DNA of 34,960 nucleotides from an uncultured Verrucomicrobiota bacterium (GCA_946623785.1 CAMORM010000012.1:1-34960), one strand, 5' to 3'. Positions 7,420 to 15,356 are shown, numbered from the stretch's first letter. Translations and numbers: made by a program. Notes: generated by a model not told the origin, from the letters alone.

Positions 7420-7458
7420 AGCGCGTCCTGCGGCCTTGGGCTGCGCCGCTTTCTGCAA

Positions 7459-7920
7459 ATGACCTCGTTCGGGTTCTTCGCATTCATCGGGTTTGACGCT
7501 GTCGGCCCCGCGGAACTTCTCGTTCTGTTCGCCGTCGTGCTCATCGTGGTTGGGCCGAAGAACCTCCCGGCGGCCGCGCGCAAGATGGGATCCGTCATGG
7601 CTTCCCTAAGGCGCGCGGCCGACGAATTCAAGCGTCAGCTGATGACGATGGACGTGGAGGACCCCAAGCCATCCACCAAGGTCGCCGATCCCGAGCCACC
7701 GCCTCCTCCGCCTCCGGACGCACCGCCTTCCGACACGTATATCGACGTGCCGCCTGCGGAAGGCACGGACTCGCCCGAGGCCTACGCGGACACGGACTCT
7801 TCCGCGGAGCCGTCCGAATCGCCAGTCCCCGACAGCGAGTTCGACCCCCCGCCCGACGTGCAGGCGGTAGATTCGCCCGCCGAGCCGGACGAACCGGCCG
7901 CGGAGGAGGAGAAGAAGTGA
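7459..7920 (+). CDS. tatA: Sec-independent translocase subunit TatA/TatB
   Basis: 153 residues. A short membrane helix (~16-33) reads GPAELLVLFAVVLIVVGPKNLP, with the Gly-Pro hinge at 32-33. An amphipathic helix (~35-62, RKMGSVMASLRRAADEF) follows, as in all TatA/B proteins. The tail (68-153) is unusually long, acidic and proline-rich (runs of Pro at ~75-83, many Asp/Glu). TatA and TatB are not separable by sequence here; a single TatA-type protein beside TatC is common outside proteobacteria. The region before ATG 7459 shows no good ribosome site. The stop overlaps the tatC start as GTGA. Confidence 0.85.
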   Translation: MTSFGFFAFIGFDAVGPAELLVLFAVVLIVVGPKNLPAAARKMGSVMASLRRAADEFKRQLMTMDVEDPKPSTKVADPEPPPPPPPDAPPSDTYIDVPPAEGTDSPEAYADTDSSAEPSESPVPDSEFDPPPDVQAVDSPAEPDEPAAEEEKK

Positions 7921-8963
7921 GCGATCCCGACGAGCGCAACGACCCGCCGCGGCCTTTCATGGAGCACCTCTGCGCGCTGCGCGACAGCGTGCTCGGGATG
8001 GCGGCTTCGTGGGTACTGTGCGTGATAGTCGCGGGCGTGTTCTCGCCGCAGATCAACAAGTGGATATTCGGGCCTGCCGAGACGTGCGCCGGCATTTCGA
8101 TGGCGCGTCCGATCTCCTGCCCTAAGTGCAACCGCCCATATGCGGTGTCGGAAAAGGTCAACTACTGCCTCGACTGCGGGGCTCTCCTCAATCCGGAGGC
8201 GAAGGACAAGCCCGTTCCGCGCAAGGCCACGTGCGCCTACTGCGAGGCGAAGTACGTGGAGCCGGACATCCCGAACTTTTGCGGCGTGTGCGGGCGCGAG
8301 ATACCGCGCGACCCGGGGGCGAAGGGCGCGGAAGCGGGGAATGGCGGCGAAGACGCGAAGCAGGCCCAGCACGAGCCGGTGAGGCATGTGTCCATCGAGG
8401 GCCTCGACCTTACGTCGGGATTCGACGCGATAATCATGATAGCGCTATGGGGCGGCACGGCGCTCTCGTTCCCGTTCCTGATGTTCTACCTCCTCAAGTT
8501 CGTGTTCCCCGCGCTGACGCGCCGCGAGAAGAACTCGATACTCTTCTGCCTCGGCGCGGGCACGGCGTTTTTCGCCGTGGGCGCCTGGATGGCCTACGCG
8601 AAGACGCTCCCCGTGGTGGTGAAGGTGTTCCTGTCGTTCGCCGACTGGGTGAACCTTCCGGTGTACACGGTCAAGGCGGACGGCTACATACGCATAGTCC
8701 TGAAGACGATTCTCGCGTTCGGCATAGCGCTCCAGCTGCCGCTTCTCGTGTTCGTGCTTGGCTGGATCGGGGTGATATCGTCCTCCACGCTCCGCCACTA
8801 CCGCCGGCTCGCGATCGTGGTCATCTTCTTCCTCGGCATGGTGCTGACTCCGCCAGACCCGATGAGCCAGATTCTCATGGCCCTGCCGATGGTGTTCCTC
8901 TACGAACTGTGCATCTGGCTCATCAAGCTCCGCGAGATGGCCACGGGCCGCGGCAGCGCCTGA
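7917..8963 (+). CDS. tatC: TatC with tandem zinc-ribbon insertion in the first periplasmic loop
   Basis: 348 residues, ~90 more than usual. GTG 7917 overlaps the tatA stop. TatC features are HLCALRD (17-23), TM1 (~26-43), a TM2/loop block ending FPALTRREKNS (197-207), and LTPPDPMSQ (310-318). Between TM1 and TM2, where TatC normally has a ~45-residue periplasmic loop, lie two tandem Cx2C-x12-Cx2C motifs (C68, C71, C84, C87 and C106, C109, C122, C125) and a Gly/Ala-rich linker (~131-155). The second Glu of the family's HLxELR motif is Ala 20; the conserved Glu of the cytoplasmic loop (E204) is kept. TatC is the twin-arginine signal-peptide receptor. The insertion is in frame and flanked by normal TatC sequence, so a frameshift artefact is unlikely. 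Confidence 0.92.
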   Translation: MSDPDERNDPPRPFMEHLCALRDSVLGMAASWVLCVIVAGVFSPQINKWIFGPAETCAGISMARPISCPKCNRPYAVSEKVNYCLDCGALLNPEAKDKPVPRKATCAYCEAKYVEPDIPNFCGVCGREIPRDPGAKGAEAGNGGEDAKQAQHEPVRHVSIEGLDLTSGFDAIIMIALWGGTALSFPFLMFYLLKFVFPALTRREKNSILFCLGAGTAFFAVGAWMAYAKTLPVVVKVFLSFADWVNLPVYTVKADGYIRIVLKTILAFGIALQLPLLVFVLGWIGVISSSTLRHYRRLAIVVIFFLGMVLTPPDPMSQILMALPMVFLYELCIWLIKLREMATGRGSA

Positions 8964-8996
8964 CGCCGACGGCACTTCCAGTCCGGCGGCGTTTTT
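8963..8996 (+). terminator. Intrinsic terminator after tatC, overlapping the next promoter
   Basis: ACGCCGACGG (8963-8972) pairs with CCGGCGGCGT (8983-8992) with one A/G mismatch, then T5 (8992-8996). The stem starts at the last base of the tatC stop codon, and the T-run is the front of the extended -10 for the next gene. Confidence 0.7.
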
Positions 8997-9004
8997 GGTA
9001 CAAT
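8992..9004 (+). promoter_or_regulatory. Extended -10 promoter giving a leaderless transcript
   Basis: TTTTTGG-TACAAT with the hexamer at 8999-9004; a weak TTCCAG (8976-8981, 17-base spacing) lies in the terminator loop. The predicted start at ~9011 leaves about five bases before ATG 9016. Confidence 0.7.
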
Positions 9005-9015
9005 AGCGTCCACCT

Positions 9016-10719
9016 ATGAAAGACATTCTGCTAGCCCTCGTCACGATCGCAGGCGGTCTTGGCATTTTCCTGCTCGGGATGAAGCATCTTTCCGAGGGCC
9101 TCCAGGCGACTGCGGGAGGGGGACTGAGAAAGTTCATGTCGAAGGCGACCAGCCACCGCATCGTCGGGATCGGCTCTGGCATCGTCTCCACGATGATCGT
9201 GCAGTCCTCGTCCATCATCACTGTGATGCTCGTCGGTTTCGTCTCGACCGCGCTCATGACGCTTCCGCAGGCGTTCGCCGTCCTGATCGGCGCGAACATC
9301 GGCACCACGGCGACGATCTGGATCATCGCGTACGCGCCTGATCCGCAGCTTCTCGGCTTCGTGGGGCTCGGGCTCGGAGGCATGCTCTACTTCTTCCTCC
9401 GCGGCGAGAGGGTCCACAACTTCGGCCTCACTGTCATCGGGCTGGGGCTTGTCTTCCTGGGGCTCTACTTCATGTCGAAGGGCGTCTCTCCGATCCGCGA
9501 GAACGCCGACGTTGCCGCGGCGTTCACTCGCCTTTCGGCCGACAGCTATCTTGGCGTCTTCGCCGTCGCGTCAGTAGCCATGCTGATCACGGCGGTGATC
9601 CAGTCCTCCGCGGCGACGATCGCCATCGCGATGGCTCTTGCCACGCAGGGGCTGATAACGTACGACGTGGCGATAGCGGTGCTGTTCGGCGCGAACGTGG
9701 GCACGACGGCCACTGGCTGGATCGCGGCGATCGGCGGAACGGCGGACTCCCGCCGCACTGCGCTCGCCCATACGCTCTCGAACCTCCTCGGCTCGGTGGC
9801 GCTCATCTGGCTGTTCCCGCTTTTCGTGAAGCTCGGGCAGGCGCTCTTCCCAAACTGGAATGTGGCCGAGACGACCGTGGTGTCGGGCCACGAGATACGC
9901 GCGTTCACGCACATGATGGCCCCGATCGCCGTGACGGACACAGTGTTCGCGATCTGCCGCGGAATCATCTTCTTCCCGCTGGTGCGGCCGTTCTGCCGCC
10001 TGGTGGAAAAGCTCGTGCCGCAGCCGGAGAACGAGAAGCCGCATCTCTCGGCGCTTCACTTCGGGGTGATGATCTCGCCCGTCATCGCGTGCGACCAGGC
10101 CCTGCTGGAGGTCGACTTCATGAAGGACTCGAACATCGACCTGCTCGGCTGCGCGAGAAAGGTCATAGCGGGCGAGACCCAGCACGACGACGAGCCAGAA
10201 AAGCACATCATCCACCGCGAGGACATTCTCGACAACGTCCAGAAGGAGATCACGGAGTTCCTCGGGAGCATCATGTCGAAGCGCCTCCCTCGCGAAGTAG
10301 CGGAGCGCGCGCAGCGCCTTCTGAGGCTCACTGACGAGCTTGAGTCCGTGTCGGACGAGTGCGCGACCGTCCTCAAGGTCGTGAAGCGCCTGAGGAAGCA
10401 GGGGCAGACGATGTCGGAGCAGTCGATCGCGCTTCTGCTTGAGGTCCACGACAAAATCGCGGCGTTCGCCGCCGACGTCACCGAGCTGATCCGCTCCCCG
10501 CGCATCCCGTTCGACCTGGAGGCGCTGCAGAGGCGCTCCTCGGGCCTGCATTCGTTCATCCGCGACTGCCGCAGGCAGCAGCTCGGGCGCGTGGGCCAGG
10601 AGGATCCGGGCTCCTCCGTCCGAGTGCTTGGAGAGCTCGACATCATAAACGCGTACGAGCGCATTCGCGCCTACTACCTCAACTGCGCCGAGACGCTTGC
10701 GGGCGGAAAGAGGAAGTGA
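9016..10719 (+). CDS. Na+/phosphate cotransporter family protein with C-terminal PhoU-like domain
   Basis: 567 residues. Two inverted Na/Pi-cotransporter repeats are marked by QSSS (63-66) and QSSAAT (from 196), each followed by TVMLVG- or AIAMAL-type helices and a GANIGTTAT / GANVGTTAT sequence. Around ten hydrophobic segments fill ~1-330. A helical PhoU-like region covers ~340-560. The family imports phosphate with sodium. The N-terminus LGIFLLGMKHLSEGLQ is typical, so ATG 9016 is right even though no ribosome site fits: the predicted transcript begins about five bases upstream. Codon use matches the neighbours. Confidence 0.9.
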   Translation: MKDILLALVTIAGGLGIFLLGMKHLSEGLQATAGGGLRKFMSKATSHRIVGIGSGIVSTMIVQSSSIITVMLVGFVSTALMTLPQAFAVLIGANIGTTATIWIIAYAPDPQLLGFVGLGLGGMLYFFLRGERVHNFGLTVIGLGLVFLGLYFMSKGVSPIRENADVAAAFTRLSADSYLGVFAVASVAMLITAVIQSSAATIAIAMALATQGLITYDVAIAVLFGANVGTTATGWIAAIGGTADSRRTALAHTLSNLLGSVALIWLFPLFVKLGQALFPNWNVAETTVVSGHEIRAFTHMMAPIAVTDTVFAICRGIIFFPLVRPFCRLVEKLVPQPENEKPHLSALHFGVMISPVIACDQALLEVDFMKDSNIDLLGCARKVIAGETQHDDEPEKHIIHREDILDNVQKEITEFLGSIMSKRLPREVAERAQRLLRLTDELESVSDECATVLKVVKRLRKQGQTMSEQSIALLLEVHDKIAAFAADVTELIRSPRIPFDLEALQRRSSGLHSFIRDCRRQQLGRVGQEDPGSSVRVLGELDIINAYERIRAYYLNCAETLAGGKRK

Positions 10720-10996
10720 CTTTCATGGGAAACGTCAGTCCTATTACATCTTCGTCTACATTCCCGAGGACAGGCTCACTTCCGGAATCATCCTCTACCG
10801 GCTCATCGTGTGCACCTCGGTGCACATCCTGTGCACGTCGATCGCGTCGGTCGGCCTTGCGCGCGGGTGGAGGGAGGCGAAGGCGCGGCTCGGGGAATTC
10901 GAGAAGTCGCGCGCGATGCCGTTCCTCGTTGCGGCGATGGTCCTGCACGGACTGCACAACGCCGGCGCGGTGCTCTGGTCGGTCGGGAGAATCTAG
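10697..10996 (+). pseudogene. C-terminal fragment resembling PrsW-type intramembrane protease
   Basis: A frame overlapping the end of the Na/Pi gene encodes KRQSYYIFVYIPEDRL, a hydrophobic segment with HILCTSIASVGLARGW, and LVAAMVLHGLHNAGAVLW. The H...G and HGLHN motifs resemble the last two conserved blocks of PrsW/CPBP-like membrane proteases. The first catalytic blocks (EExxK region) are missing, and there is no ribosome site or convincing start (only TTG 10697). Probably the remnant of a deleted gene; a functional 99-residue protein is less likely. Confidence 0.45.
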
Positions 10997-11041
10997 CGCG
11001 CGCGGGCGCCCGCGGGAATTTCAACAAATTCAATTTCTCGC

Positions 11042-11070
11042 TTGCCATGCGAATGGAAAGAGGGTATCAT
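11042..11070 (+). promoter_or_regulatory. Sigma-70-type promoter for the RRM gene
   Basis: TTGCCA (11042-11047), 17-base spacer, TATCAT (11065-11070), followed by ACGCA. It shares TTTCTCGCTTGC with the pal promoter. Predicted start is ~11077, giving a leader of about 119 bases. Confidence 0.65.
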
Positions 11071-11076
11071 ACGCAG

Positions 11077-11195
11077 CGATGAATCGTGGAAAGGGCGATG
11101 GCTCGCCTTAAGCGGCTCGTCGCTTCGCGGAACTGCCATGAGGTTAAGCGGGGATGAAACAAAGTCATGGCTTAGTACAAGAAGGGTTCAAGAAG
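11077..11195 (+). promoter_or_regulatory. Long structured 5' leader with a leaderless mini-ORF
   Basis: The leader of the RRM gene contains GGCGA-TGGC-TCGCC (~11092-11105) and AAGCG...CGCTT hairpins. An ATG at 11079, two bases after the predicted transcription start, opens a ten-codon frame (MNRGKGDGSP) ending at 11111. Long structured leaders are typical of cold-regulated RNA-binding protein genes; a thermoregulatory or autoregulatory role is inference. Confidence 0.4.
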
Positions 11196-11516
11196 ATGGA
11201 TATCTACTGTGGTAACCTGGCTTACGCCACCACTGATGATGGTCTCAAGGCCGCGTTTGCGGCGTTTGGCGAGGTTACCTCCGCTCGCGTTGTGACCGAT
11301 CGCATGACCGGTCGCTCGAAGGGTTTCGGCTTCGTCGAGATGCCGGACCGCGAACAGGCGCAGGCCGCGATCGACGCGCTCAACGGCAAGGAGCTGGATG
11401 GGCGTCCGATCCGCGTGAACGAGTCCCAGCCCAAGCCCCGCGAACAGCGTCGCGGCGGCTACGGCGACCGCCGCGACCGCGGCGGCTACGGCGAGCGTCG
11501 CGACACCCGCTGGTAA
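11196..11516 (+). CDS. Single-RRM RNA-binding protein with RGG-like tail
   Basis: 106 residues. RNP2 is IYCGNL (3-8) and RNP1 is KGFGFVEM (42-49), in a complete RRM of ~80 residues. The tail (~85-106) is Arg/Gly/Tyr-rich ([18 protein letters not shown]). Such small RRM proteins in cyanobacteria and PVC bacteria bind single-stranded RNA and are often induced by cold. ATG 11196 is chosen over the in-frame ATG at 11154 because the RRM usually begins 1-3 residues before RNP2 and GAAGGG lies nine bases upstream. It is monocistronic between its own promoter and a strong terminator. Confidence 0.9.
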   Translation: MDIYCGNLAYATTDDGLKAAFAAFGEVTSARVVTDRMTGRSKGFGFVEMPDREQAQAAIDALNGKELDGRPIRVNESQPKPREQRRGGYGDRRDRGGYGERRDTRW

Positions 11517-11546
11517 TTCCGCGCGGAAGCGCAGGACAATGAAAAT

Positions 11547-11578
11547 GGAGGCGTGCATTCCCGCACGCCTCCGTTTTT
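11547..11578 (+). terminator. Strong intrinsic terminator after the RRM gene
   Basis: GGAGGCGTGC (11547-11556) pairs perfectly with 11563-11572 across ATTCCC, then G and T5 (11574-11578). The T-run continues straight into the extended -10 of the EF-G gene. Confidence 0.85.
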
Positions 11579-11586
11579 GGTATAAT
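11574..11586 (+). promoter_or_regulatory. Extended -10 promoter for leaderless EF-G mRNA
   Basis: TTTTTGG-TATAAT has a perfect -10 hexamer (11581-11586) with TG at 11578-11579. A weak TTCCCG (11558-11563) lies 17 bases upstream, inside the terminator loop. The predicted start at ~11593 is about three bases before ATG 11596. Confidence 0.75.
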
Positions 11587-11595
11587 ACACGCCCT

Positions 11596-13671
11596 ATGGA
11601 CGACAACAGCTTATCCAAGGTGCGCAACATCGGGATTGTCGCGCACATCGACGCCGGCAAGACCACGACAACCGAGCGCATACTCTTCTACACCGGGAAG
11701 ATCCACAAGACCGGCGAGGTGCACGAAGGCGCCACGGTGACCGACTTCATGGTGCAGGAGAAGGAGCGCGGCATCACGATCCAGTCCGCCGCGATCACCT
11801 GCGAGTGGAAGGGCCACTCGATAAACATCATCGACACCCCTGGACACGTTGACTTCACGATGGAGGTCGAGCGTTCGCTGCGCGTGCTCGACGGCGCCGT
11901 GTGCGTGTTCTGCGCCGTCGGCGGCGTGCAGCCGCAGTCCGAGACGGTGTGGCGCCAGGCCGACAGGTACAACGTGCCGCGCGTCGCGTTCGTCAACAAG
12001 ATGGACCGCATGGGCGCGGACTTCGGACGCGTTGTGGACGAGCTACGCGAAAAGCTCCACGCGCCGGCGTGCCCGATCCAGCTGCCCATAGGCAAGGAAG
12101 ACGGATTCAAGGGGATAGTCGACCTCGTGGAGATGAAGGGCGTCGTTTTCGACGACGCCAGCGAGGGCAAGGTCTTCACCGAGGGCGAGATCCCGGCGGA
12201 CCTCAAGGACGACGCCGAGCTTGCGCGCGCCGAGCTGTGCGAGAAGATCGCGGACATAGACGACGGAGTCATGGAGGCGTACCTCGAGAAAGGCGACCTC
12301 ACGGCGGAGGAGCTGAAGGGCGCGATACGCCGCCAGACGGTTGCCGGCGCGTTCGTGCCGGTCCTCTGCGGCACGGCGTTCAAGGACAAGGGCATCCAGC
12401 CGCTCCTGGACGCCGTTGCATGGTACCTCCCCGCGCCAACGGACCGCCCCGCTGTCGCAGCCACCGACCTCAAGAGCGGCGAAAAGGTGGAGCGCCGCCA
12501 CGACCCGAAGGAGCTCCTCACCGCGCTCGTGTTCAAGATCGCCACGGACCCATACGTGGGGCGGCTCTTCTTCGTTCGCGTGTACGGCGGCGTGCTCAAG
12601 AAGGGCGCGAACGCGTTCAACCCGCGCACCAGGAAGCGCGAGCGCGTGATGAAGCTCGTGCGCCTCTTCGCGGACGACCGCACGGAGGTCGACGAGCTTT
12701 CCGCCGGCGACATCGGCGCGATAGTGGGGCTCAAGGAGGCTACGACGGGCGACACGCTCTGCGCGGAGATGAAGCCGTGCTACCTCGAGCGCATCGTCGC
12801 CCCGCAGCCCGTGATGTTCATGGCGATCGAGCCGAAGAGCTCCGCCGACAAGGACAAGCTCGTCGAGTCAATGCAGGCGCTCGCCGCGGAGGACCCGACT
12901 TGCCAGGTGCGCGAGGACGAGGAGACCGGGCAGACGATCCTCTCCGGGATGGGCGAGCTCCACCTCGAGATTCTCGTCGACCGCCTTCGCCGCGAGTTCA
13001 AGTGCGCGGCGAACGTCGGGAAGCCGATGGTCTCGTATGTGGAGACGGTTACGAAGCCCGCCACAATCTCCTACACCTTCGACCGCGAGCTTGGCGGGAA
13101 GCGCCACGCCGCGACCATGACGATAGAGGTGCAGCCGCTCGAGCGCGGCGCGGGCGTGAAGGCTGCCGTCTCGCGCGACGTGAAGAACGCGCTCTTCGAC
13201 CCGAAGACGGCGGACTGCATCGAGCAGGGGCTTCTGGACGGAATCTCCACCGGCGTCCTTGCGAGGTTCCAGATGGTGGACATCCAGGCCACGGCCGTCA
13301 AGGTGGAGCTGGTGGACCCCGAGATCTCGGACGAGATCGCGCTCCGCGGTGCGGCCGTGATGGGGTTCCGCGAAGCCGCCATGGGAGCCGCGCCCGAGTT
13401 CCTCGAGCCGATCATGAAGCTCGAGATAACGACCCCGCCAGAGTCGGTGGGGGAAGTCCTAGGTGACCTCAACGCCCGGCGCGGCAACGTCCTCGACATG
13501 GAGCAGCGCGGAGACATGCAGATCGTGCATGCGCGCGTGCCGATGGCGCAGATGTTCGGCTACTCCACGGCGATACGCTCGCTTACCAAGGGGCGCGCAT
13601 CGTATTCGATGGAGCCTGACGAGTTTGCGCTCGTCCCGAAGAACGTCCACGAGGACATAATGAGCCGCTGA
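11596..13671 (+). CDS. fusA: Translation elongation factor G
   Basis: 691 residues. This GTPase drives ribosomal translocation. G1 AHIDAGKT (16-23), G2 RGITI (58-62), G3 DTPGH (80-84) and G4 NKMD (134-137) are intact. Domains II-V follow, with the domain III stretch [11 protein letters not shown] present. The start is fixed by [14 protein letters not shown] 11596 is the only start that does not read through the terminator hairpin, so the message is probably leaderless. The gene is not beside rpsL, rpsG or tuf, so it is either a relocated fusA or a second EF-G paralogue. The next gene starts 28 bases after the stop with no terminator between. Confidence 0.93.
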   Translation: MDDNSLSKVRNIGIVAHIDAGKTTTTERILFYTGKIHKTGEVHEGATVTDFMVQEKERGITIQSAAITCEWKGHSINIIDTPGHVDFTMEVERSLRVLDGAVCVFCAVGGVQPQSETVWRQADRYNVPRVAFVNKMDRMGADFGRVVDELREKLHAPACPIQLPIGKEDGFKGIVDLVEMKGVVFDDASEGKVFTEGEIPADLKDDAELARAELCEKIADIDDGVMEAYLEKGDLTAEELKGAIRRQTVAGAFVPVLCGTAFKDKGIQPLLDAVAWYLPAPTDRPAVAATDLKSGEKVERRHDPKELLTALVFKIATDPYVGRLFFVRVYGGVLKKGANAFNPRTRKRERVMKLVRLFADDRTEVDELSAGDIGAIVGLKEATTGDTLCAEMKPCYLERIVAPQPVMFMAIEPKSSADKDKLVESMQALAAEDPTCQVREDEETGQTILSGMGELHLEILVDRLRREFKCAANVGKPMVSYVETVTKPATISYTFDRELGGKRHAATMTIEVQPLERGAGVKAAVSRDVKNALFDPKTADCIEQGLLDGISTGVLARFQMVDIQATAVKVELVDPEISDEIALRGAAVMGFREAAMGAAPEFLEPIMKLEITTPPESVGEVLGDLNARRGNVLDMEQRGDMQIVHARVPMAQMFGYSTAIRSLTKGRASYSMEPDEFALVPKNVHEDIMSR

Positions 13672-13699
13672 CGCACCAGGCGCCGTCGGCAGGGGATTC

Positions 13700-14422
13700 A
13701 TGATGAGGGTCGTAGCGGTAATACCGACGTACAACGAGAAGGAGAACGCCTCCGCCATGGCTGAGGCCGCCCTTGCCAACCTCCCTGAGGACGGCGGGGT
13801 CCTTTTCGTGGACGACAATTCCCCGGACGGCACTGGCGAGATTCTCGACGGCATCGCGGCCAGGGAGCCGCGCGTCAAGGTGCTGCACCGCGAGAAGAAG
13901 GAGGGACTCGGCCGCGCATACGTTGCTGGCTTCGCCAAGGCGCTCGAGATGGGGGCGGAGCGCGTAGTCGAGATGGACTGCGACTTCTCGCACGATCCGG
14001 CCGACATCAGGAGGATGCTCGAGGCCGCCGAGAACGCCGACGTCGTCGTCGGGTCGCGCTATGTGAAGGGCGGCAGGTGCGTTGGCTGGCCGTTCAGGCG
14101 CTGGCTCATATCGCGCTGCGGCGGGATTTTCATCAGGATGGTTCTCGGCGTTCCCGTGAAGGACCCGACTGGCGGGTTCAAGTGCTTCCGCCGCTCCGCG
14201 CTCGAGGCGCTTGGCGACTTCTCGTGCGTCAAGTCGTTCGGCTACTCGTTCCAGATGGAGATGAACTTCAGGATGTCGCGCATGGGGCTCAGGATCGTGG
14301 AGATCCCGATTACGTTCGCGGAGCGCCGGGCGGGCAAGTCGAAGATTACCGGTTCGATCGCCGCCGAGACGCTGAAGCTCGTGTTCAAGATGAGGTTCGG
14401 AAAGTGCTTAAGACTTGGCTGA
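13700..14422 (+). CDS. Polyprenol-phosphate mannose synthase-like GT2 glycosyltransferase
   Basis: 240 residues. A GT-A fold enzyme of the DPM1 type. PTYNE (9-13), FVDDNSPDGT, EMDCDFSHDP (the metal-binding acidic motif), VVGSRYVKGG and DPTGGFKCFRR follow the usual order for transfer of a sugar from a nucleotide donor to polyprenyl phosphate. No C-terminal membrane segments are present, as in soluble DPM1. AGGGG precedes ATG 13700; the next codon is also ATG. The UbiA-type gene downstream overlaps it by 19 bases, so both probably build lipid-linked sugars for the envelope. The donor sugar is not provable. Confidence 0.85.
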   Translation: MMRVVAVIPTYNEKENASAMAEAALANLPEDGGVLFVDDNSPDGTGEILDGIAAREPRVKVLHREKKEGLGRAYVAGFAKALEMGAERVVEMDCDFSHDPADIRRMLEAAENADVVVGSRYVKGGRCVGWPFRRWLISRCGGIFIRMVLGVPVKDPTGGFKCFRRSALEALGDFSCVKSFGYSFQMEMNFRMSRMGLRIVEIPITFAERRAGKSKITGSIAAETLKLVFKMRFGKCLRLG

Positions 14423-15345
14423 GGGCAATGCGGGTCAACCAGTGGCCCAAGAACGCCTTCGTGCTGATGGCGTGGTTCTTCGCGTTTGGCGACATGACGC
14501 AGCCCGACGCGATACGCGGCTTCCGCGGAATGCTGCTCGCGGCCGGGATGGCGGCGTCGTTCTGCCTGGTGTGCTCTTCGTTCTACCTCTACAACGACGT
14601 GTGCGACTGCGACGCGGACCGCGCGCACCCGCAGAAGAGGTTCCGCCCGATTGCGGCAGGGCTGATATCGAAGGAGGCGGCGGTTCGCGCGGCGCTCATG
14701 CTGTTCGGACTCGGCATGGTGGTGCCGTCCGTGTCGGTGATGCGCCACCCGGACCGCATGGCGGCGTTCGGAACGATCCTCGCGTATTCGCTCCTGCAGT
14801 GCTTCTACACTGGCCTGCTCAAGAGGCTGCCGTACGTGGACGTCGTGATCATCGCGGCAGGATTCGTCCTGCGCGCGGTTGCCGGCGCGGCCGTTATCAA
14901 CGCGCGCATATCGCCGTGGCTTCTCGCGTGCACGTTCGCGCTCTCGCTTTTCCTTGCGCTCGCGAAGAGACGCCACGAAAAGGCCCTTAGCGAAACGGCG
15001 GGCGAGACCCGCAACGGCGAGTTCCGCGAGGCGCTTGCCGGGTACCACCTGCGCGTCATCGACGTGCTGATGTTCCTCTCGGCGCTTTCTACGGTTGGCG
15101 TATATCTCTGCTACACGCTTCTTTCCGAAATGGGCGCCAGGTTCCCGCTGCTTGTCTGGACGGGAGTGTTTGTCGCGGCTGGGATAGTCAGGTACCTCGT
15201 TCTCGTGTACCGCCATGCCGACGTCGGGCGTCCCGAGAAGGTCCTCTATTCTGACCGCATCCTATGGGCGATCCTTGTTGGCTATGCGCTTATGGCGGTC
15301 TATGCCGTCATGTTCCCGCAAATCATCGTAATCAGCGGTCTATGA
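14404..15345 (+). CDS. UbiA-family prenyltransferase, decaprenyl-phosphate phosphoribosyltransferase-like
   Basis: 313 residues and about nine membrane helices. RVNQWPKN near the start (11-18) and NDVCDCDADRAHPQKRFRPIAAG (64-86) give the Asp-rich prenyl-diphosphate/metal site and match the DPPR-synthase branch, which transfers phosphoribose from PRPP to polyprenyl phosphate. GTG 14404 is preferred: it adds the LKTWLRAM helix typical of the family, against ATG 14428, which would truncate it. It overlaps the mannosyltransferase by 19 bases. DprE1/DprE2 epimerase genes, which use the product in actinobacteria, are not in the window. Confidence 0.82.
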   Translation: MLKTWLRAMRVNQWPKNAFVLMAWFFAFGDMTQPDAIRGFRGMLLAAGMAASFCLVCSSFYLYNDVCDCDADRAHPQKRFRPIAAGLISKEAAVRAALMLFGLGMVVPSVSVMRHPDRMAAFGTILAYSLLQCFYTGLLKRLPYVDVVIIAAGFVLRAVAGAAVINARISPWLLACTFALSLFLALAKRRHEKALSETAGETRNGEFREALAGYHLRVIDVLMFLSALSTVGVYLCYTLLSEMGARFPLLVWTGVFVAAGIVRYLVLVYRHADVGRPEKVLYSDRILWAILVGYALMAVYAVMFPQIIVISGL

Positions 15346-15356
15346 AAGGAGTTGAC

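Noticed and set aside
7420-7458. Terminator between pal and tatA
   Set aside because: Only a 5-bp GCGGC/GCCGC stem with a poor T-run; too weak to call.
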